A DNA stretch of 64,000 nt from Wuchereria bancrofti (GCA_005281725.1 SSBO01000002.1:1862822-1926821); one strand, 5' to 3'. Counted from the stretch's first letter, positions 1 to 12,810 are shown. Translations and numbers: made by a program. Notes: generated by a model from the sequence alone, not told the origin.

Positions 1-1594
1 TTTTTTTTTAGAATTGATAAAATTTAGATTTCTCTTCTTACACAGCATTAATTATACATACAAATCAATTTGCATGCTATATGCATTTAATACTTTTAGT
101 AATTCATAAAAACAAAACATTTTGAGACGAATTTGTACACTTCGTAATCAAATGTCCATTTTCCCGCTAAAATTTTTTAAACACATTTGATCAATTCGAT
201 CCAGTTCGATACAAGTGATAACACATTTTATACTTCAGCAACCATTAAACTGACTTTTCTTCATAATAAACTGAACAAATTTATAATCAAAATACAAGCA
301 AAATGTTAATAACATTTGAGTGAAGTTATCAGAAATTGTCAAGTGCATTATATTTCCGGTCATTGATGATTTTAAAAATTTTCTGAGTTTTTTAATTCCC
401 ATAAAATTCAAAATTTCGCTTTGAATTTAAAAGCTGCATAAAAAGGCTGGATGTATATATTTTTTCTAGCCATGCGCGAGACACGTTTGATCAATTCAAT
501 TCATCATAAGCCGATGATTGGCTGGTGATAGGTGCTTATTGCCGTACGGTTATGATGACATCTCTTTCAATTCTTGAAATATGCCAAAACGGCTGTTAAA
601 CGATTGGCACTTCTATGTTTTTCAATCTATTGGCGGGCACTTTTTTAAATGAGGAATTTTCTTTTATCATTTTTCCTCGATAGATAATGTGAAAGTAAGG
701 TAATAATCACTAATTAGACGAAAAAAAGTTCCCATGATTTTCGTTGTTTTTAATCTAAAAATCATTTCAAACAAATATGAACTAATAATTGATTTATCAT
801 TTAATCTCTTTATCATCGATACAAACAACGTACCAACAATTACGTACGATACAAATGATTAAATTAGCCATGTAAATGGTCGTAAATACATGACAACAGA
901 ACAAAATCCTACAATCAACTTAATCCAAATGAAAATTAACGAAATTTTGAGGAGCTAGTAAAGAGTTATAAAAACTCTATTGATATTATATATACAGAGA
1001 ATATTGATAACCTTCAATAATTAGCTCATATTATCAGAAAATATCCTACAAAATGATATAAAATGATGGTAAATTGTCAATTTATTTTATGCAAAAATGA
1101 CTAAAATGATATGAAAGGAATTTTTGGATAATTTTTAAATTCTTGAATGAAGGATGTCATTCTAGAGAAAGCTTGAACTTTTCTTATAAGATCAAGTGAT
1201 CGTTGCATGAAAAAAAAAAAAAATCAGCGCTAAATGAAAATTTGAAATAGTATGAAATTTTTTTAAGAAAAAATAAAAATACTTACTCAGGATCACTAAA
1301 ATTAATCTTTAAATTCGTCTTTTTTGCAACATAGACAATTGTCTTTTATATGAACTATAAATTCAATAGGGGAATTGCACAAATCAATGATATGCCAATA
1401 ATTCAAATCTAAGAGTTCGTTCTGATCGATATTGCGGATTATTCAATAAAGGATATCACATAACTGAAAATAAAACAATTTGAATATGAATTAGTTAAAT
1501 TTGAAAACAGAAAACAAGCATGCAAATTGATTTGTATGTATAATTAATGCTGTGTAAGAAGAGAAATCTAAATTTTATCAATTCTAAAAAAAAA
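1..1594. mobile_element. Foldback / MITE-like element with 78-bp terminal inverted repeats
   Basis: Bases 1-78 are the exact reverse complement of 1517-1594; the arms start with a run of nine T and end inward around GCATGC. The symmetry breaks at base 79. The interior (79-1516) has no ORF of useful length, so no transposase is encoded; this fits a non-autonomous foldback or MITE-type element. The left arm begins at the first base of the window, so the true left end, the target-site duplication and the full arm length cannot be seen. An inverted segmental duplication is the alternative. Confidence 0.7.
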
Positions 1595-2678
1595 TCATTT
1601 GTAAAAAGACAGTTTGACTTATCATCAAAACTGTTCAGGATTGTTGCTGTTGTTATCAGCAGCATTAATCTTAGCTGATTTTTTTTTTTTATATCATAAT
1701 AATACCAAGGTTCACAAGCACAACTTATTGATATAAATGATTTTCATGGTCATATGGTTAAACCAATAAAAGAAAGTCGATTAAGGTTGAAAATACGAAA
1801 TTGAATAACAAATGCGAATAAACTAAAATATTTGTTGAATAATTTTTTTCTTAGTTTTTGGATTTTAATTAAGCTTGATATCTGATATCTTGAACGAGTC
1901 ACTGAATATTTGCAGAAAATTTTCAGTTCAGAAAATTTTTCATTTTGGTTTAGTAAAACTTTCTGTTCATCATCTTTTTCACTTTGAAAAACTATAAAAA
2001 TTTGAAGGCAACTTGAATTACTTTTTAATCCGCTGATAATTATTAAAAAATGATTTTGTCATTTCTTAATTCAGTTATTATCTCTTGCTTGCCCTGTTAT
2101 GTTACTTCTAAATTTCAAATGTTAGCAGGCCTAAGAGAGCAAGAAATTTGAAATGTACAATTTTGATTTTTCCACATTTCCATTTGCCTATTTAATATTC
2201 AAGGTGCTTATATTTTTTCATTATTATCGTTATTATCAGTAATATTATTTTTACTATTAACACAAAAGATGACCAAGCGCTGCATTCTTTTTGGTTCTTA
2301 ATTTAAGAATAATTACTAATTAAAAATTTAATAGTTTCTTTCAGTTCAGAATAAAAGCAAACCTTTTTTCTATTTATGTGTTTGAAAAAAGGAAAATCAT
2401 AGAAGAGGAAAAAAGTAAGATAAAATAAAAGGAATAATTGATTTTGCTGATAAAATTTATTTCATTAAATTTATTGTTGTTGTGATTTCCATTATTATTA
2501 TTATTTATTATTATTATATTTCATTATTATTATTTTTGTGATCATCATTATCATTGCCGTGATCATTGCCAGTAAGGCTGGAAATTATTTAATTACTTCT
2601 TTTATCGCTCCATTTTTTCTCCATTTCTTACTTTTTTATTTTTAAAGTCACAAGTATACTTTATTTAATAATTAATGT

Positions 2679-2742
2679 ATTCAATAAGTAGAATTCAAAA
2701 ATTTGCACTATTTCGAATGTTTATGTTTACTTTTCTATAATA
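2679..2742. repeat. Direct repeat copy 1 (partner near 3437-3500)
   Basis: About 63 bases around the shared core TTTGCACTATTTCGAATG, followed by TTTATGTTTACTTTTCT, recur about 758 bases downstream with a few substitutions and an indel. Both copies start at ATTCAATA(A/G)GTAGAATT. They look like two copies of a dispersed repeat, or fragments of one element. Confidence 0.75.
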
Positions 2743-3436
2743 TTACTTGAAAGGTAATGCTATTATCACGGATGCACAATATGAACTGATATGATAAAAG
2801 ATATTGATATATCATATGATTAATTACACAGTTATTTAATCGAAATGCATGCTTACTTCAATGATTGAATTATTTTTTTACCAATTTTTTGGTAACGATT
2901 GATCCTTCTTGTATCTTTTCATGAAATAATTAACAAGAATTTCTCCAAAATTTAATCACACCGAATTTCAATTTACTTTTTTCTTTTCTATTACTGTTAT
3001 TGTTGTTCTTCAATTCACTGCAACAATGTGAAGGAAAAAAGACTCTTTGTGAATTTTTTTTTATGTGAATCAACATTTTCTCTCATGCAGATGAAATTTT
3101 CGAAAATTCGAAATAGTTTATTAATTGTATATGGCTACTTCTTTTCTCAGATTTTTTTTTTTGCTTCAATCAAATTTGTTTATGAAATAAGGAAAGAGAA
3201 ATCTAATAGTCAGAAAAAATAATACGATTTTAATCATTGGATTCCTTGTTAATTGGATTCTAACACATTTTCCATTAATTTCCGTTCTAGTATATTTAAG
3301 AAACTCAAACTGTCTTTTAAAAAACATATTAGACGATGAATCATCCCTTGCTATCATTTGAAAAGTTATCAAACTTGAAATAATGTTATTTTAACTCGTC
3401 AACAAGTCCAGCTGATTATATTTACATCAATACAGC

Positions 3437-3500
3437 ATTCAATAGGTAGAATTCCAAAATTTGCACTATTTCGAATGTTTATGTTTACTTTTCTGTAATG
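3437..3500. repeat. Direct repeat copy 2 (partner near 2679-2742)
   Basis: This is the second copy of the ~63-bp repeat, in the same orientation, starting in ATTCAATAGGTAGAATTCC and ending in TTTTCTGTAAT. Confidence 0.75.
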
Positions 3501-4924
3501 CAATCCCCTGCATTTTCCAAAAAGATAAACTTTTGTAATTTAAACAAAATTTATTTATGTTATTTAATCAGTGAAAAATTATGCAATATTTGGTAAATAT
3601 TTATCATAGCTTGATTAATTATATACTTTTGCGTTTTTATAAATATTAAAACATATTGGTGGTTATTTGCTTGGCATATTTCAGTAAGATATTCATAGAG
3701 CATTTCATTTAACAATCGGAAGTTAATGACTCATCTACTGAAAGATATGATAAATTAAATTAAAGCTTGCAATTTTCTTTTTTCTCGAAATTTTATAATG
3801 AGTCAATAAGAATGAAAAAATTCCAATCAGTTCTCAAAAATAATATAATTCGATGGCTATTTTTATTTTCTAGTTTATTAACTAATTGAGCATCCTTATA
3901 ATTAATTTGTAATAATGATTAATGTCAAAATACAATGATTACTTTTCAATATAATAAACAGTACTGGTTATAAATAATATTAATATCGCAATATCACGGC
4001 ATTGTCTCTTATCATTTACGATTTTTTTTTTTTGTCCTCATTAATTACTTTTGTCATTATTCGTATCATTATCATATTTATAATTTATCATATATAATTA
4101 GATTTCACTTATTATTTTAGCCAGAAATACATGAATGAAAACGAATGATTTACTTTTGTATTACAGTGCAGTACCTAAACTTACGAGAAAAGATTTATCA
4201 TACTGTTTGGTAAATTCATTTACTAATGACTATTAGTAAATTCTCAAAAATAAGTTAATTTTCATTATAAACATATTTTAATGAAAACAAAAAAAAGAAG
4301 AAGCATATTATTCACATAATCCTATATATGTGTTTTGGGTTAATGTTGAAAACTTTACATGAGTTTGTGTTAAAATTAAAATTTAGAAAATCGTTTATGA
4401 TATTACTATCACAATGCAGTAGGTAAAACCTATAATTTCATTGTGATATTGAACTTTCTGATCGCTTCCATAATATCATAAACATATTTACTAACAAAGA
4501 GGAAACGGAAAGACTAGAAAAACAAAACGAATTATTGCTGAAGAAATCTCATTTAATTGTCCAAAAATGGTGCATATTAAAAGTGATAATTTGCTGGTAA
4601 CTACGGTATCCCAGAAAAATGGGAAAAGGCAGGTAAAGATGAAAGACTGGCATTCTAAATTAAAGTCTATTAAACTAATGCTAATTAAACTTATCATAAC
4701 AAGAGTTTTTAAAATAATACTACTTTAAAGAGCTTTGTGCTAATTAAGCTTATCATCAATTAGATTGTTTGATGCTATAGTTGCAAACTTTCTGGAAAAT
4801 TAAACAACAAAAAATTTAATTTTAAAAATATTTGGGAAGTAAAAATATTAGGAAGGAATTTAAAGGACTATTTAAAGTTTCACTAGTATCTACTTATAAT
4901 TTTAAATTTTACAGCAATTTATGT

Positions 4925-5125
4925 TCCGGAACAGTCATTCGATAATGTCCTTTGTTAACACAACTGTTGTTGCAATTAACATATTTTGTTTTAAGTAAAA
5001 CGATTTCCGGACAGGATTACGAAAATCGGCATATTCTGTTCTAATCCGCAATTGCATGGGTATTGCCGGAACATTTACAACATGTTGTAAGGAAAATGAT
5101 TTCTGGACAGGAATACAACAATGAT
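4925..5125. repeat. Degenerate internal repeats
   Basis: Short similar blocks recur. ACGATTTCCGGACAGGATTAC (5000-5020) resembles ATGATTTCTGGACAGGAATAC about 100 bases later, and TTCCGGAACA resembles GCCGGAACA. The block is richer in G+C than its surroundings. No coding function is seen. Confidence 0.4.
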
Positions 5126-5824
5126 TGTGTTCATAACATTCATCTTATCCAGTGAACAGTTCAAATTTCAAAAGCTGATAAGATCACTTCCAGAAAGCGT
5201 CATCCATTAGTTTTGATAGAGTTCACGTGACGTTAATTATTCACCATTCCTGATAAAATGATAAATGACGGATTCGTTAAGCGCTTCCGATTAAGATAGA
5301 ATTTATCTTTCTTTATGATCTTTTTAGGTTTCTCTTCGAAAATATTACAAATATCAAGCATACTTCATGCCAATACTAGTAAAATAACTGTCGTAGAAAC
5401 ATTAAAATTAGTCGACAATGTATATGTCAATTTATAGTAAAAATTTAACTTTTGGATTTTCCTCATTAAAATTAGTTACCTACAGATAAGTTTAAAATAT
5501 GACCAACTATCATGATGATCATTCATGCATGATAATATCAAGTGTGATAAGAAAAAACCAATAACAAAATCATAACTCTGAAAATCTTTGTCTTAACACA
5601 TGTGATCGAGATTTTCCGGTAAAACATTGAAATAAACATTTTTGTTGAAATTTTAAAATTCGTACATGATAATTTAAAAAATTCTCTCTTTTTCAAATGC
5701 TATTTTCAATAATTCAAAAACAGTATTGCGAGTAGAAAATTGCATACAAATAACTCTAAGCAAAAAAATAAAATTTAATTTCAAGCTATACGTCATTTTG
5801 TTGAAACTTTTTTAATGAATGACA

Positions 5825-5998
5825 TCAGATAAATACCGCATTGTCCACTTCCTGCAATTTGACAATTCCACCAGGAAATGTCATTACCCCATTTCTAGCA
5901 TCCCAACCGTCAATTTTATTTGATTGTAATATTACCGTCATTAGCGTCTCGAATGCTGTCCCAAGTTCATTGATATTAATGAAGTTTTGAATTTTCAT
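5825..5998 (-). CDS. Orphan 57-codon ORF or single coding exon, function unknown
   Basis: On the minus strand an open frame runs from an ATG at 5998 to TGA at 5825 (57 residues). It begins MKIQNFININELGTAFETLM and includes IDGWDARNGVMTFPGG. It is richer in G+C and in Gly, Trp, Asp and Glu than the A/T-driven chance ORFs nearby, which suggests real coding sequence. GTGTAG lies directly before the ATG and could be a 3' splice site (it is otherwise an in-frame stop). A GTATTT donor-like sequence follows the codons for DNA, so this may be an internal exon ending near 5837. I recognise no family. It could also be an old pseudogene fragment. Confidence 0.3.
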   Translation of the reverse strand: MKIQNFININELGTAFETLMTVILQSNKIDGWDARNGVMTFPGGIVKLQEVDNAVFI

Positions 5999-8130
5999 CT
6001 ACACTTTCACTGTTTTCTTCGTGAAATATTGGAATAAACTAGAGATAAATGATAATTTTGCAAATTTCGGAAAGTTTACATTACAGAAAAAAAGAACTGA
6101 TAAAATCTATTAGGTAATATATTTTTAACAATAAATTGGTTTGAAAAATGGTATATCACGAAATATAAGCAAAAATCGGAATTTTTTTTTTTCAGATGGC
6201 ATTTCGCTAACTGTTTTTTAAAACCAATATTTATTCATTTGTTTAAATAAACCAATCTCTTTTCACCATTTTTAGTTTCCTATTTGTATTCATCACGCAG
6301 CACTGGCGGAAATGGTTCCTTTGTTTTGAATTGTTCGTAATGGATGCAATAAAATTGAATTTCAGCTTTCTTTTAATATCTCTGAGCAATCACAAAATGT
6401 TTTTTTTTTCAAGCTTTTATCATATTATCATCATCGAAGATTGATGATATTCGATTAAATGTAATTAAATGATCAGAAAAAGTTAATTGTAACTGCATTT
6501 AGTGTGTTTACCATAAAGTACTTAGTTTGTTTACTTCTTCAAATGTTCTTCACTTCAAAAAACCTGCAACGATATAAATAAATAAAAGTTAATCATATAA
6601 AAAATAGACAACTGTAGATAACAAAACATAAAAAGAGCAAGAAATTGCAACAAGTTATCTTATTATTTAACTTTGATTTTAAAATTCGCATTTTTTTTAA
6701 AAATTTGTTTTTAGAAAAAAAGACGTTCTAAAATTCCTAAAGGAAGTTATAATGAGTTGTTAAAAAAAAAAGTGCTAATTGATCATAACTGCTAATTGTG
6801 AAAAGTTCCATTTCATTTTTGTGATAAAGTAAATTGGAAATGAATTTGATTGTAACATAATTTCTAAACTTTAATATCTAATTTGAGTGTTATTTATTTT
6901 TTTTTTAAAGAACATTTATATTTGTCTCATTAATTTGTATCAAAATAGCGTTTCAAAGTAAAACGGATAGGTAAGAGTTGTTATTGATACCTAAAATATG
7001 GTTCTATAACAGAAATCGTATAATTTATCAATTATACGGCAATTGATGGCTTATTTAAATTTGATAAAACAAGATGGTTTAATAGATAATATGCAAATTT
7101 TTCCAGTAGACCGAAAAAAATATGTTTTTTTTAATCCATTCATTATGAACATTTCATGAAATTTCATTTATTTGTAATTTATTCATGCTATTTTTCAGGA
7201 GAATTTTAAAGTTAAGAGGATAGTTCGGTATTTAAATGAGTAAGAATTAAAATATTAGTCAACTCTTTTTTCTCGAATTTAATCAAAACTGACAAGTGTT
7301 ATCAAGTTTTAGATAGCATTAATGCCTTCTTTAACCTGTGTTATTTTCTGATGTTAACTACTATTTTATTTATTTATTCATTTACTTATTTATTTATTCA
7401 TTTTTTATTATTGTTATTGCTGTTATTATTATTAATTATAAATTATTGAACTTCAAATTGTGAAGCATTTATTTCTAGTATTGTCTGAAATATAGGAAAA
7501 TCAGCTAATTAGTGCTAAAAGCTACGTTTTATTCGTCTTATAACCAATAACCTTCCTAAAAAAAAAAAAAAAACTCTTTCAATGCAATATGAATCTTTTC
7601 AAAAAAAAAAAAAAAAAAAAATTAATCCTTCCAAATTTAATCCATTAATTCCTTTCAAAAAAAAAAAAGCATTAATCCTTCAAAAATTCAACCTTTAATC
7701 GTTCAGTTTATAAATTGGTTTTTTTAATGACTCTTTGACTATTTAATAAGCAAACAAATTAAAAGATGCGACATAAAAAAATTAGTTAAACTAATTTCCA
7801 CAAATAAAGCTTATATCTTAACAAATGTGAAATGATCTGAAGAAATTATCATCAAAAATATATATTTATATTTAGTACTTTCCATTCTTTGATTACAAAA
7901 TTTTTTTCATGAAATTGAAATGTTTTCTTTAGCCAATTTATAACAAATAAATTTGCTAATTTATAAACTAACAAAAAATATTCATCCATCAAACGAGGAC
8001 ATTTCTCATAATTGCGCACCTCACAAATAGCTCAATGTATTGTGTATCATTGAATTTTATGATTGTCACAATTCACCTGCTGAATAATTCTTTCTTGTGG
8101 AATATATACACACATAAACAGAAAGGAATA

Positions 8131-8190
8131 GAGAGAGAGGGAGAGAGAGAGAGGGAGAGAGAAAGAGAGAGAGAGAGGGAGAGAGAGAGA
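8131..8190. repeat. GA microsatellite
   Basis: Near-continuous (GA)n interrupted by GGG and AAA, about 60 bases. Similar tracts occur at 15.27, 41.06, 42.62, 57.73, 62.55 and 63.85 kb, and as CT on the plus strand at 34.01, 39.95 and 62.9 kb. Confidence 0.9.
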
Positions 8191-8364
8191 TTATCCGGCA
8201 TTTTAAAGAAGGCATTTCTATCCTCTATTTTCAGCTTATTGTGTATTATTACTTAGTGCAATTTTTGCCTTCTTTATTCTATTTAATTTGCCAACAAAAT
8301 CGCTTAATTTTTCCCTTTTAGTTAATTCACAAACCAATCAATTAAATATTTTTCAGACACTAAA

Positions 8365-8396
<32 letters not shown>

Positions 8397-9944
8397 GAAA
8401 AAATCCATATATCAATTTAACGATTCTTTGCTATTTCACATCAGATAATACATTTCTTAAATTAATAATTATACAGTGTGAAATTCTTCCTTATAAGATG
8501 TTTTTAATTCGATTGAAATGCTATCTATCGCATATTGAATTTAATAATGCTAAATCAAAATCAACTATTCGGCTTGCTATGTTACTATCAGTATTTTTTT
8601 TTTTTTTTTGAAACAGATTAATTGGCGTTTCCTTTCTTGCTAATATTAAAAAAGACTTTAGTGGTATTTTTATTAATAAGATGATTTTGCAGTAAAAATT
8701 TCTCGTTGTGATGAATGTTGAGCAAATTTTAATTTTTAATTCATTCGTTCATTTCGCATAATTAATTGTTAATTTGCTTCTTTCCGCATGTAACAAGTAA
8801 TATTGTTATTTAATTTTTGAAAAGAATTTAAATTTGTCAGAATTATCTTGGTGACAATTTGTTATTTCATTCTTCTTATATTATCTCTTTCTTTCTGAAA
8901 CCACTTTTTTTCTTTGATGTGACAAGAAGAGGCGATAAAGTAATTTTGAAAGAAAAATGCAAACAAAAACATGAAACTTGTTTTACTAACTTTGGCCAAT
9001 AGTTACAAAAATTTGTTACTCCTTAAATCATTAATCTGAAAAGTAAATGATAATATTGGATTTATGAAATACTGAATTTGAAATATTACAAAAATTGACC
9101 AGTTTTAAAATTGGAAATGAAACTTCTATTGCAACATTGTGATATGCATAAAAATACTTTTTTAATCGGTCAAATCAAAGGAAGAATTTGTTGACGAAAA
9201 ATTTTTACTTTTTATTAAATTAACAATGCTTTAAAATTACTGAAAACTCATTGAAATAATGTTTTATTTGATGAGCTCTGCTAATATTTCAATTCGTCTT
9301 TATCCGTTTCTCAAAAAAAAAAAAATGAAAGTTTGTTATTATCATATGCGAATAATTTCAATAAACAAAGACAAAACTAATTTTGATTTTAGGTTAATAA
9401 TATGCTTGAATGATAATGGGTGTAAGCGGAAATTTTCTTTTCATGTAAACATCATTCTTATTTTGTTTTAATTTACTTAATCAGTAATATCACACAACTA
9501 CATTGTCACATAAAGCGCAAAAATGTTTGGTTAGCTGTTTTAAAAATTCATTGCAAATTAATATAATAGGAAATAGGGCAATTAATATCCAAAAATTTGT
9601 AAACATATAAACATTAAAATACAAATTGAAATATCTCAGATATAAATTAAATGTACAATCAATGCATAAACAAATATTTACGCATTTAAGATTTTTGATA
9701 ATATATCGATCGATATGAACAATTTTAATTAATACATTATAATTTGGAAATGATTTGAATAGGGATGCTTCATTTGATAACAATGTCTTATCAGTTGATC
9801 GTGTATTTTGTTTGTCATACCTATCATTTTCATCACTAATGGAGTAATCATTCATGGTCATAATCATTCTATTTAAATATGATAAAATTTATAATAATTT
9901 AGTTAACGACTGGTTTTTTTTTTTTTTTTTGTGAATAAATAATA

Positions 9945-10030
9945 GCGTATTAACGTAAACAAGCGCAAAAATTATTGTTGACAATGTATTAACGTAAATA
10001 TAAGCGGAAAAATGATTGTTGACAATATAA
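9945..10030. repeat. Short tandem duplication (~43 bp unit)
   Basis: Two adjacent copies begin TATTAACGTAAA, continue through an AAGCG(C/G)AAAAA block and end ATTGTTGACAAT, with a few differences between them. Confidence 0.75.
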
Positions 10031-10914
10031 ACTTAATAAAGATGATAAAATTTCGATGCGATGATAATGTTTACATATGATAGTTATTATCATCAAATAA
10101 CACTTTCATCATTTTCAATTTCCCTTTCCAACTCTTCGATATATCTAAATAATTGATCTGTGTAAATAAATATCTCCGAAATTGAACTGAGCTAATGGAA
10201 TAGGGAAAAGAGTGCAAATTTGAATTTGTAAACTATAACAGATTACAGAAGCATTTTCATCTCATCTTTCATCCTATGTTACTTTTCCAATAACTTTTAT
10301 TACCATTGCTATTACCTCTCCATACTGCACTGTTAAATTTCTATTTTCATTATTTGTCACTTTCCTGCATTTTAATAATCATACCATTACTCTAACAATT
10401 CGTATATTTACTCATTCATTGCTATTATTCCTACCTTTTCATTCTTTTCATTTCAAAATTTCAATTCAACCGGTGATCAAAAAACATTGCTAATTTAAAT
10501 TTTCTGAATTTCATTCATTGAATAATTGAAATCGTTAGAATAATACGTAAATGAGCGCTGTTTCTCTTCTTATACGTATGTAATTAACGTATTTTAATTA
10601 ATTCTATGTATAGGTATAAAAAGATGCCAGAATTTTTGGTTAGCTTATAAGTTTCATTGTCATTGTTTCATTATCAGTAAATGCTCAATTATCAAAATTA
10701 AACTCAAAGGAGCATTTTCATTATTTGACCGATATTCTGATTCATCTCTAGCTAGCATTCATTTTAAATTAGCTATCGCATTCAAATTTCCCAAATCTCG
10801 ATCAATACATTTACCGCATTATCACTTTTGTTATCAATCCAATATCTCGTTATATTAAATAACAAAGTTATACGAAACTTGTTTGTATGAAATGCATCAG
10901 GTAGTAATTTCTGA

Positions 10915-11255
10915 TAATAACATGAGCACATGTCACTGTTATTTATTATTAACATGAGCACATCCAGCGCATGTCATTATTAACATGAGCGCATTTGGTC
11001 GCTTTGTAATTTTCATCTTTAAATCATTTATCTCCCAATTAGGTTAATTACATAAAAGAATTGCTAAATAAATGTAAATTTTTCATGATTTTAAATACAA
11101 ATGCTTTTATATTATAGTAAATGTTATAATTTTTCACATTATATAGTCTATAAATGAAGCGCTTTTGATTATGTCGTCGAAATTAATTGTTGTCAATTCA
11201 ATATATTTCGTTGTTCAATTTTGCAAACATAGTAAATAACATGAGCGCATATTAT
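10915..11255. repeat. Dispersed short repeat around AACATGAGC
   Basis: AACATGAGCACAT or AACATGAGCGCAT occurs four times, near 10920, 10952, 10980 and 11240, each preceded by an AAT/ATT run; the first three are closely spaced. Origin unknown. Confidence 0.6.
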
Positions 11256-11939
11256 GCACTATAATTTGAAGTGTGATCTGAAGTGTGCAAGGATGAATGA
11301 AAAATTACAATATCCTATGTATTTACAGATTATACTAAAATCACGGATTGTATAATTGAATTAGGATTATATAATTGAAAATAATTTGAAATTAAATTTG
11401 AAAAAGTGTTATTTGGTGATGATCATTTTGCCATAAATAACAATTACAAATCTTTTATCTCTTCTAGGCCTAACTTCCACTTTGTCACATCTTTCATTAT
11501 AATGTAAACATATTATTATAACAAAAAATTTAATTGTCTCATTAGTTGTTAATGAAACGATTAAAATTAGTTACAACGTTCACACAGTATTTTTAATTTA
11601 AATAAAAAAAATTAGAGTAATTTTGCAAAAATGACCAATTGTAATAATCTTCTTCCATCAACTAGATTTGATGAACTTAAATTAAATCTGTAAATCTGAA
11701 TTATTTCGAGTTGTTTTTAAGTTGAAATTCATTTTTGTCTTATTTGTACGAGCTTCGTGCGTCATTGTCACAGCTCAGTTGCTGCTATTTGCAAATAATT
11801 TATTCTTGTTTCTTCAAGTAGGAAAAAAGAATTCTCAAATCCATCAGTGTTTACTGTAACTCTAATCGTTTGTATTTTCTATTTTCTGTGACAAAAAAAA
11901 AGTTGTCAAAGTAGTCATTCATTACTCATCTAATTGGCC

Positions 11940-12500
11940 ATTCCTTACAATTGCGAAAAGCGCAGTTGACAACTTTTCATTACAAATTTCATATATTAAG
12001 GTTAAATGGAACAATGTGCAAACAATGTTAGAAATTTGTTTCATTGTTAGTAGTACCAATCTAATGCCGCCGTTCAAGTGTTAACATTGTTTGCAAAGGC
12101 ATGTGACATTTGCGCCATTCACACAATTCAGATCAACTACTACCATATGTCTGTCTGTCATTCCGGATGGTTGGTTGACAGACAGGGAACTACTTTCGGC
12201 TTCTTGGCTTAACAAACATTGCAGTATGTCGAGTTGGGTTATAAATTACTCCCTTATCTGTTGTGTGTGTGTCTGTGTCCGTCGGTCCGTCCGTCCGTTT
12301 GTCCGTCCGTCTTTGTGTGTCCGTTTTTGTCGTTGTCTGTTTATATGTGTGTGAATGTCACAAAACAAAACGTTTTATTTTGAATCACAATCATTTTGCA
12401 GAGATTTTCCGTTGTATCTTTGTTTATCTTACCTTGCTGCCGGAGGGTGGAGTAGATCCATTCCTTCCCCTTGTTTACATATATCAATTGGTAAACAATA
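11940..12500. other. G+C-richer island with TGTG/CCGT repeats and a 10-bp hairpin
   Basis: This block stands out against the A/T-rich surroundings. It has a perfect 10-bp inverted repeat (CTGTCTGTCA at 12151-12160 with TGACAGACAG at 12176-12185, 15-nt loop). A (TG)n/(CCGT)n simple-sequence tract lies at about 12261-12325. An open frame from a TTG near 12091 reads through it but shows no domain. It could be a regulatory region or 5' exon of the gene that follows about 4 kb downstream, or a non-coding RNA; neither is shown. Confidence 0.4.
12261..12325. repeat. Simple-sequence tract (TG)n and (CCGT)n
   Basis: TGTGTGTGTGTCTGTG runs into repeats of CCGT, CGGT and TTGT, then TTTGTGTGTCCG. This is a compound microsatellite, and its low complexity explains the overlapping Cys/Val/Arg-rich open frames. 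Confidence 0.85.
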
Positions 12501-12642
12501 GTTGAAAAAAAAAAAAAGATTGAGGAAAAGAGGAATGTTAGCTAAGAGTTGGTCAAACTGTTTGAAATATATTTAATTTAGTTTAAAGGAATTTCAAAGT
12601 TGAATTAAAATTTAATTTTTGTCCTTTTTTTTTTGCGCGATA

Positions 12643-12810
12643 GCTATTCAAATGGGACTCATTGACTTACCATAACCTATAAATGTAAGCGAATGATTGA
12701 GGATCGATATTTGGAAAAATGGTTTGACCTCTGTATAACCTATGACCTTTCCTGTTTGCCCTCTTTGCTCCTCAATTCATATTGTTTTGGACAATTTCCA
12801 TTTGAATAGC
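12643..12810. repeat. Small inverted-repeat element (13-bp ends)
   Basis: GCTATTCAAATGG at 12643-12655 is the reverse complement of CCATTTGAATAGC at 12798-12810. The 168-bp segment also contains CATAACCTATAA and TATAACCTATGA. It may be a small MITE; no clear target duplication was identified. Confidence 0.4.

Larger units (their letters stand above)
1595..5824. other. Gene-poor A/T-rich stretch with dispersed repeats
   Basis: No coding frame with conserved motifs was found. The short ORFs at 3028-3222 (+) and 4491-4697 (-) lack recognisable domains and codon bias. The stretch holds a ~63-bp direct repeat pair (near 2679 and 3437) and internally similar blocks near 4.92-5.12 kb. It could be intergenic, or an upstream intron of the rhotekin-like gene. 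Confidence 0.5.
5999..11930. other. Gene-poor A/T-rich stretch
   Basis: Nothing with recognisable protein similarity was found. The stretch contains homopolymer runs, a GA microsatellite at 8131-8190, a short tandem duplication at 9945-10030 and repeated AACATGAGC blocks at 10.9-11.25 kb. An unassigned 125-codon ORF at 9490-9867 (-) is discussed as a finding. Like the stretch before it, this may be intergenic or part of a long intron. Confidence 0.5.

Noticed and set aside
8288..8611. 107-codon open frame on the plus strand
   Set aside because: Non-ATG start, A/T-rich Lys/Asn/Ile/Leu codons, ends in a poly-Phe run from a T homopolymer, and no motif.
12091..12505. Two overlapping Cys/Val/Arg-rich open frames
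   Set aside because: They read through the TG/CCGT microsatellite; the repeat explains the composition.
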